A stretch of DNA of 64,000 nucleotides from Paraneptunicella aestuarii (lineage in GTDB: Bacteria > Pseudomonadota > Gammaproteobacteria > Enterobacterales > Alteromonadaceae). Every line of letters starts with the position of its first letter. The first letter of the stretch is position 1. A program made the position numbers and the translations under genes. The stretch spans positions 3,286,001 to 3,350,000 of the forward strand of contig NZ_CP074570.1 of assembly GCF_019900845.1 (NCBI RefSeq), written 5' to 3'. This document shows, piece after piece, positions 58,514 to 64,000 of this stretch. The notes beneath the pieces were generated by a model, which saw nothing but the letters and a program-made list of their open reading frames with translations, ran no database searches and was not told where the DNA came from.

Positions 58514-58628
58514 TTACAAAGACACCCATCATAGACTTTTGCATTGCCCGGATTTATTTTGCTCCGCTTTATTTTTAGATGGCTGTCCTTGTTCTCGGAT
58601 GTTCTTCTCTCAGATGGGTGTCTTTGTA
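58514..58628. repeat. MITE/REP-like element copy 3 plus inverted end
   Basis: An ~80-bp copy (58514-58591) is followed by GTTCTCGGATGTTCTTCTCT and then an inverted left end, GATGGGTGTCTTTGTA (58613-58628), forming a compound element. The same TTCTTCTCTCAGATGGG sequence recurs at 63366-63382. Confidence 0.75.
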
Positions 58629-58631
58629 TTT

Positions 58632-58808
58632 CTTCTGGAACGTATAGGTATCGAAGAATCCAATTGGCTAACACTCACTACAGAGTTTGAACAGCATTTC
58701 AGTCACGCTGTTGGTGCAGAATCCTTTCTAAGGTCATTTAAAGAAAATACTGATTGTAAACGAATATCCGGAATATCTGCTGCCAAGAAACTACTCAGAA
58801 CAGCCTGA
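58632..58808 (+). pseudogene. 3' fragment of a probable REP-associated (RAYT/IS200-like) transposase
   Basis: About 58 residues starting at the inner edge of the compound element: LLERIGIEESNWLTLTTEFE followed by HFSHAVGAESFL. The W...F..F..AVG.....L pattern resembles the C-terminus of RAYT-type transposases, the enzymes linked to REP palindromes. The catalytic HUH and Tyr parts are absent. Identification is by resemblance only. Confidence 0.4.
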
Positions 58809-58970
58809 CTTCATTTAAAAGCCACCACTGCTACCTGTTAACCGAACCAGACAAATTCTGGAGCCTTATTGCATCCGAAATACAGATAATTCCCCTAATT
58901 TTCAACCAATACACCCGTTTCTAAATAAAAACAGCCCCAAATCAATAAAGTAACCTTTTCATTGAGCTGA

Positions 58971-59060
58971 TTTTCTCCACTTTATTTTTTAGGTGGCTAT
59001 CCTTGATTCCTTGCCCGGATTTATTTTGCTCCGATTAATTTTTCAGATGGCTGTCCTTGT
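58971..59060. repeat. two partial MITE/REP-like element copies
   Basis: A right-end piece (58971-59005, with the variant GGTGGCTATCCTTG) runs directly into a second piece (59010-59060, TTGCCCGGATTTATTTTG to GATGGCTGTCCTTG). The preceding 58809-58970 is non-coding. Confidence 0.7.
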
Positions 59061-59098
59061 TCTCAGTCCTCGATCCCATCCTTATATTTCTGTTAGGT

Positions 59099-59551
59099 TT
59101 ACCCCAATAGTTTCTTTGTATCAGTTATAAAACCGCTAAACTTGCAATGGAATCCATCATCAAGTGACTCGATATTGAGGAACGAGTTTACAATGTAGGT
59201 TTTTTTACCCACCAATAACTCGCCTGTAGAAAGCACATAACCTAAGAATTCACTTGGCAATTCCTCTAAAACAACTTCTTCGAACAATTTTCTATTTTTT
59301 TTCAAAATATCCTTAAGTGAGGGAAAGCTTTCCTGTCTAAGCTTAAGGTAAACATCCTCCACATCTTCACCATCTTCAAAAGCTTCCCGCTCTTTTCTTA
59401 TGAAGTCGTCGTAATATTCCGAAAACAGCTCCAGAACTTGATCATCCCCAATGGTTGCAGAACAAATTATAGAGTTGCCAAGTGGTTTTCCAAACCCTAC
59501 TTCATTTACAACAACGTTATAGTCGCCTAATTTACCTTTTAACTCATTCAT
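59099..59551 (-). CDS. probable immunity protein for toxin cassette 2
   Basis: 150 residues, acidic, soluble, no signal peptide or membrane helix. Features such as DGEDVEDVYLKLRQESFPSLKD and a C-terminal beta stretch (VGKKTYIVNSFLNIESLDDG). It starts 11 bp after the end of the nucleotidyltransferase-like toxin cassette, the expected place of a cognate immunity gene. Family not recognised. Confidence 0.6.
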   Translation of the reverse strand: MNELKGKLGDYNVVVNEVGFGKPLGNSIICSATIGDDQVLELFSEYYDDFIRKEREAFEDGEDVEDVYLKLRQESFPSLKDILKKNRKLFEEVVLEELPSEFLGYVLSTGELLVGKKTYIVNSFLNIESLDDGFHCKFSGFITDTKKLLG

Positions 59552-59562
59552 AATTAGTTACT

Positions 59563-60897
59563 CTATCTTCCCGGAGGAACAAACTTAACGGTTCCATTTG
59601 GGTTTATTGAGATATATCCAGACGGCACAAATGGTTGACCAGCTTGTGACAGTGGATATGTTCTTTTTCCTGACAACTGGAAAAAGTCTTGAGGGCTTGT
59701 TATTAAACCACTTTTTGGTTTGTTGCCTGTGACAATCCTTATTCCTCTTTCTGAGCGTAACTCACCTGCATTGTCAAAGTTGTTCAGTATCCTTTTTACT
59801 TGGCCACTACTTATTTCATTATTAAAACCAATATCAAGATCACTATCTACTCTATTTATTGGGCCGCCAAATTGACTTCGCACCCTGCTACCACCTATGA
59901 CAACTTCAGCTGGGTTTTTAAGGTTAAATGCAGAGTCTAATAGAGCTTGCGCTTGATTTACAGACAGACCGGGTAACGAATCGGACAATAAAGTAGCTTG
60001 TTCTAATCTACTATTTAAAACAACTGTTCTTTCAGTCAGAGCTGGATTGTTGAGCCTTCTATTAGCAACGAGTAAATCATTTGCTTTAGATAAGCCTTTC
60101 GCTCCTGCTAATAATATCCCTTCTCCACCGACAAAAAACGATGTTACTCCACCTAACTGCCTACCACCAGCTTGTTGTATTGTTGTCGGTGCATCAAGGA
60201 ATGAATGCGTTTCTGCCGTAAACGGATTAAACAAACCATTACCACTGTAATAGTGTGCAGCCTGGAATATTGGATTGATAGCTGCCAAAGCCATTCCAGT
60301 AAACTGCAATCCTTGATAAATACCATCAGCAAAGCCTTCTAAAACACCAACCCCCATATCACCTAATGTGCCAAATTGCTTCATTCGCTCATAGGACAAG
60401 TCACTAAAATAGTTACCTATCTGTTTACCTGTCATTTGATTACTCAGTCGGGTTAATCTATTGGTGGAATTAATCTGGTAACTCGCCTGCCCTCTGGCAT
60501 AACCATCTATAAACGATTGTTCAATTTGACTTGCCGCAATTTCTCTTCTGTCGATATAGCTTTGAGTTTGAACTGCACCAGCATAATTTGCTAACTGCGA
60601 ACCAACCGAACCTAATGTAGCAGTCTCAAGTCCTGCATAACTTAACGAGAACAGTTCAACTTCCTGTGATGATATCGGTGCATTGGCTATGATTTCTAAA
60701 GCTCCGTCTGTTCGCTCTTGGAAAGCGTCCTGCATACCATCAACAAACCCTTGGTTATTGTCTCTGGCAGCGGCATCATAGGCTGCCCCTATCTTTTTAC
60801 CAAACGCTTCAATATTTCCTTGAAGTTGAGCAGCTTCGGTTTGCCCCCTAACAATACTATTCCCAATCGCATTGCCAAAGGCATCGGCCGAGACGTT
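59563..60897 (-). pseudogene. orphan polymorphic-toxin cassette 2 with nucleotidyltransferase-like tip (no start)
   Basis: Open frame of 444 codons whose 5' end overlaps the stop codon of the upstream immunity gene and has no start; an internal ATG at 60733-60735 could give 390 residues. Its first residues (NVSADAFGNAIGNSIVRG) repeat a block of cassette 1 (NVATDAFGNAIGNSIVRA). A pretoxin region follows with FIDGYARGQASY and a Gly-rich hydrophobic segment. The last ~110 residues look like a minimal nucleotidyltransferase: VIGGSRVRSQFGG then DSDLDIGF, the G-S and D-x-D metal motifs. Such tips may modify RNA or proteins. It is probably silent unless joined to a full toxin gene. Confidence 0.65.
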
Positions 60898-61474
60898 AGC
60901 TTATGTCTACACAAAGCTTATTTGCTTTATCAAGTATTCGCAGAAGTGCCCAACCAAGCGCAAGCAAACAAATCATTAACACGGATATAGCAAAGTGACC
61001 TTTCAACAGCATCGCTAAGATACCAATTGAGAGTACCGCAATTAATACCTTTGCTTGATTCACAAAAGAAGACAGGTTTTTCTTTCTGCAATATCGCGCA
61101 AGAAACTTTGCATAAATGGGGGCTGGTTGCTCAGTTAATCTTACTTTTTTGCCTTTATTCAGAGTGTTGTTAAGAGTTAACCCATATAATAAAAAGATAA
61201 AGAACAACCCAGATGAAACAACAACTTCTGCCCAAAATGGTCCTAATGCATCAACTAAAAAAATCAAATGAATCCCCCCAAAAGCTGAGAGCAAAAGGGA
61301 CATTTCAACAATCTTCTTAGTTAATTTTTCATGCGACTTTTTGGACAAGAGATAGCTATTCATGGAATAAAAAAATCCGCCGAATACAACGATATCTGTT
61401 TCTTGAAAACCGAAGTAGCTCTTAAGGTCTTTAAGAGCTTTTTCTCTCGCTTCAGTAATCCATGCTAACTCCAT
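60896..61474 (-). CDS. probable membrane immunity protein for toxin cassette 1
   Basis: 192 residues with four hydrophobic segments (about 58-78, 84-104, 142-160, 164-184) and basic loops. It starts 19 bp after toxin cassette 1, whose tip is Gly-rich and hydrophobic; a membrane immunity protein would fit a pore-forming toxin. Its TAA stop overlaps the first codon of the orphan cassette 2 homology block, which marks a recombination junction. Family not recognised. Confidence 0.6.
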   Translation of the reverse strand: MELAWITEAREKALKDLKSYFGFQETDIVVFGGFFYSMNSYLLSKKSHEKLTKKIVEMSLLLSAFGGIHLIFLVDALGPFWAEVVVSSGLFFIFLLYGLTLNNTLNKGKKVRLTEQPAPIYAKFLARYCRKKNLSSFVNQAKVLIAVLSIGILAMLLKGHFAISVLMICLLALGWALLRILDKANKLCVDIS

Positions 61475-61493
61475 GGAAGCATACCTTTATAAC

Positions 61494-63401
61494 TTATTGG
61501 AACCACCCAATTACCTCTCTAGTAGAATTTGTCACAAAATTATTCACAGCAGTACCTGCCCCACTAAATGTATATGTTACAGCACCAACTACTGCTCCGA
61601 TAGCGGCCCCGGGAACAGCACCAACTCCACCGAACAAGGCTCCAATACCAGCACCTACTGCTGCACTTTTACCAATAACATAGGCACCTGTGCCCAACTC
61701 TGCGGCTGTTCCAAGTGCCCTACTTCCTACGTTTAGAGAAGTTTCTGAAGCTGTTAAATTGTTTTCATACGCAAAATAGGCTTCCTCTCCCAATTGACTA
61801 GCCGCGTAAACTCCGGGTAGAACTCGGGCTGAGACTTTCGCTCCTTGATATATTGGATTGCGATTCAAGTCAGCAAGGATTTGCAACGACTTAGCATTTG
61901 AAATAGGAGCATAGGTTTCGGCTATTGTTGTCAGCGGTACACCAACATTCTTCAATTGATTGGAGCGAAGAACATTCACAGGCTGATGCAATGCTTTCTC
62001 TACCGCGAGAAGCGCATTGGTTCTTGGTAAAGCTTCCAAGCCTACCTGTAGGCTGGTACTAACAGCTCCAGCCTGATCAACATAGGTGGAAACTGGAGAA
62101 ACCCCATTTTTACGATCATCAAATAAGCTTGCAAAAGCATTATACGAATCTGAGGCTGATTGGCTAAAATCGTTAATGGTAGTGTGTAGCGCTTGACCTC
62201 TAGCAATTCCATCAGCCCACACACTTCTTTCGTAGCTAGCTTGAGCATAAACACTAACAGCAATCTCTGTAGAACTTAATCCAGAAACCGGTCTATTATT
62301 CACACCGGCAAGATAACTATTTTCACCTCTCGCAACCCCAGCATCAAATGATTGCTGGATGCGTTCAGCGGCTGCCTGTCTAGCTTGTAAGCTCTGACTC
62401 GCCAAAATATTTCCATGGTGTCTGTAAGCTGCGCTCTGAGAAACAAAATCAGAAGCACGTTGTGCAGAAGCATTTTGATTAGCTGCAATCACTTCATCAA
62501 AATCTGCATTCTGCTGCGCTTGCTGGGCCTCAGTCCTAGCCGCAAGGTTATCAGCACCTTGTTGCTCAACTTCACCTAGAATTCTCGCATTCGTTTCATT
62601 AATGCTGGAAGTGACAGAATTACCTACATTGTCACTGATTGATTGACCAATTGACGCTAGCGGATCAGAAGTATTACCTCCCACCGTCGTACCACTAGGT
62701 TTACCTGCTTTATCACCACCGCCCACTTGCGGTTTCGACTGAGATGCTCTTACTATCGAGTTACCAATCGCATTGCCAAATGCATCCGTAGCGACATTCT
62801 CAAAGTTCCAACTTCCCTTGTTGAAAAAGCCTTTCTTAATTCCATAACTAATACCCGCTCTGGCAAAACCGCCAACAATATCTGAAGCAAACTCTCCCTT
62901 TAACAATCCGCCTTCAGATATTGGGCCACCGTCTAGATTCAATTCTGAAGCAATAGCAGCTGTACCTATTGATGCCGCCACATTTGCCCAGGAAAATCCA
63001 CTTGGATTACCTACCAATTTGTTAGCTGCTGCACTCGTCACAGCACTGGTAGCTGCCAATATCGCTTTTCCGCCAGTAGTTAATGTCGCCTTACTTCCTT
63101 CTTTGGCTATCTCTGTAAATGTCGAGGCTTCGGTACCACCTACCCCCAAATAGGAACCAACTCCTGCAGTTATACCAGCGGTAAAACCAGAAACAAGAGC
63201 ACTGCCAAAGTCAAAGCCGTCCTGACCCCCTAATAGATTTCCAGCCGCTTGACCTGCTAATGACCCTACAAAACCTCCCGCAGCGGCGGCAGCAATCCCG
63301 GTTGCTCCAGCAACACCTCCCGTTAATGCTGTTCCACCAGCAAGAAGTAATTCGCCAGTCCTTGTTCTTCTCTCAGATGGGTGTCTTTGTATTTTATTTG
63401 A
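61494..63401 (-). pseudogene. truncated polymorphic toxin, cassette 1 (pretoxin region + hydrophobic tip)
   Basis: Open frame of 635 codons without an ATG at its 5' end; a TTG at 63147-63149 is possible internally. The 5' end runs straight out of a half-copy of the dispersed element (63376-63391), so the large N-terminal export part is gone. The sequence is Ala/Gly-rich: ELLLAGGTALTGGVAGATG, FGSALVSGFTAGITAG, then NVATDAFGNAIGNSIVRA, a coiled Gln/Ala region with GVARGENSY, and a tip ending in a glycine-zipper stretch (AAVGAGIGALFGGVGAVPGA) followed by GWFQ. The style is that of large CDI/Rhs-like or related polymorphic toxins. Membrane activity of the tip is inferred. Confidence 0.6.
63361..63391. 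repeat. half-copy of MITE/REP-like element at 5' end of toxin cassette 1
   Basis: CTTGTTCTTCTCTCAGATGG then GTGTCTTTGTA, the same compound-end sequence as 58590-58628. It lies between the PH-like gene and the first in-frame codons of the toxin fragment and supplies its first codons. Confidence 0.75.
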
Positions 63402-63409
63402 CTATTTGA

Positions 63410-63979
63410 CTAATCATAGGTCGCGATACCACTCTCTTTCACGACGATATCTTTATCAGGGTAATAAACACTATGATATTTACGGCTCATGGACTTATTT
63501 GAGCCAGTGATATCTACTTCATACAAGTAAAGCGGCTTATTAGCCCCCGGAATATTACGCTGATAAAGTTCTTGATAAAAATCCGTATACCCTTTTAAGC
63601 GTTGGTCGATTATTCGCTTGTCACCATTATCAAAATGCAAAATAAATCCGGGATGAGGTGCGGCCATCACCTGCAACTGTACCTTCATAAATTCTATTCT
63701 TTTTAATGATGACCAAGAATATTGTTTATTACTTTTGGCAAAAGTTAAACCGTATTGATCCGTGGTGATAAAAAGCGTCCTTCCCTGCCATAAAGCCTTA
63801 ACTGCAACCAGCAGACACAGCAGAGCACTGCTCCCAAAGAAAAAATGAAACTCCCAATCCCCCCCTTTATTCACACTATATGCCAATAAACCTAAACAAA
63901 GTGAGAATGGAAAAGCTACTTTTTTAATAGCCTCCGGCAAATTTACCTCTGTTAATTTATATCGCTTTTGGTATTTCAT
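63410..63979 (-). CDS. membrane protein with PH-like domain (possible immunity protein)
   Basis: 189 residues: two membrane helices (about 25-36 and 46-64) followed by a bacterial-PH-like beta region (GRTLFITTDQYGLTFAKSN, YSWSSLKRIEFMK, GFILHFDNGDKRIIDQR) and a C-terminal helix. Two-helix PH-like proteins occur as immunity proteins downstream of polymorphic toxins. Its upstream neighbour is outside the window, so this role is only suggested by the cassette context. Confidence 0.6.
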   Translation of the reverse strand: MKYQKRYKLTEVNLPEAIKKVAFPFSLCLGLLAYSVNKGGDWEFHFFFGSSALLCLLVAVKALWQGRTLFITTDQYGLTFAKSNKQYSWSSLKRIEFMKVQLQVMAAPHPGFILHFDNGDKRIIDQRLKGYTDFYQELYQRNIPGANKPLYLYEVDITGSNKSMSRKYHSVYYPDKDIVVKESGIATYD

Positions 63980-64000
63980 ATTCCATGCCTTTTTAACCGG

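Overview
The window is chromosomal DNA from a gammaproteobacterium, most likely marine. Gene content and order (prmB-aroC with divergent smrB; nrdR-ribD-ribE-ribB-ribH-nusB-thiL-pgpA; xseB-ispA-dxs next to pomAB and thiI) match Vibrio/Shewanella/Alteromonas-type and Oceanospirillales-type genomes. The PomAB-type motor suggests a sodium-driven polar flagellum. The genus cannot be fixed from this sequence alone. TTG start codons are frequent (prmB, Hpt protein, pgpA, zinc-ribbon protein, probably gshA).

Layout. 1-17.6 kb is mostly housekeeping: aroC (cut by the window edge), prmB, smrB, a lytic-transglycosylase-like lipoprotein, gshA, a two-domain M16 protease lipoprotein, an orphan Hpt protein, a pseudouridine synthase, panE, thiI, pomAB, xseB-ispA-dxs. 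17.6-26.8 kb is an accessory island between two blocks that are commonly neighbours. Its left half (17.85-20.6 kb) is a decayed CRISPR-like array with no cas genes, mixed with other palindromic repeats and containing a 586-bp tandem duplication. Its right half (21.3-26.8 kb) is a same-strand cluster: three DUF2589-type paralogues, a zinc-ribbon protein, a peptidoglycan-binding protein with an L,D-transpeptidase-like HIS/Cys signature, and a lipocalin/nitrobindin-like protein. This cluster is the best candidate here for an undescribed system.

26.8-47.3 kb returns to core metabolism: the riboflavin/nrdR/nusB/thiL/pgpA operon (its RibB carries a degenerate GTP cyclohydrolase II half), glyA, ettA, a DcaP-like porin, acs with a LuxR-type response regulator, the formaldehyde detoxification pair adhC-frmB with a divergent LysR regulator, and a membrane-anchored TPR protein. 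47.4-56.5 kb holds unrecognised secreted proteins, dbpA, and a five-haem cytochrome with an ASH-type domain.

57.2-64 kb is a polymorphic-toxin graveyard or reservoir on the minus strand: three start-less toxin C-terminal cassettes, each followed by a probable immunity gene. It is cut up by copies of a ~80-bp element with imperfect inverted ends. Broken genes (an XRE-regulator tail, a probable RAYT transposase tail, toxin pieces) begin or end at these copies, which suggests that repeat-mediated recombination assembled the locus. No rRNA or tRNA genes were seen.
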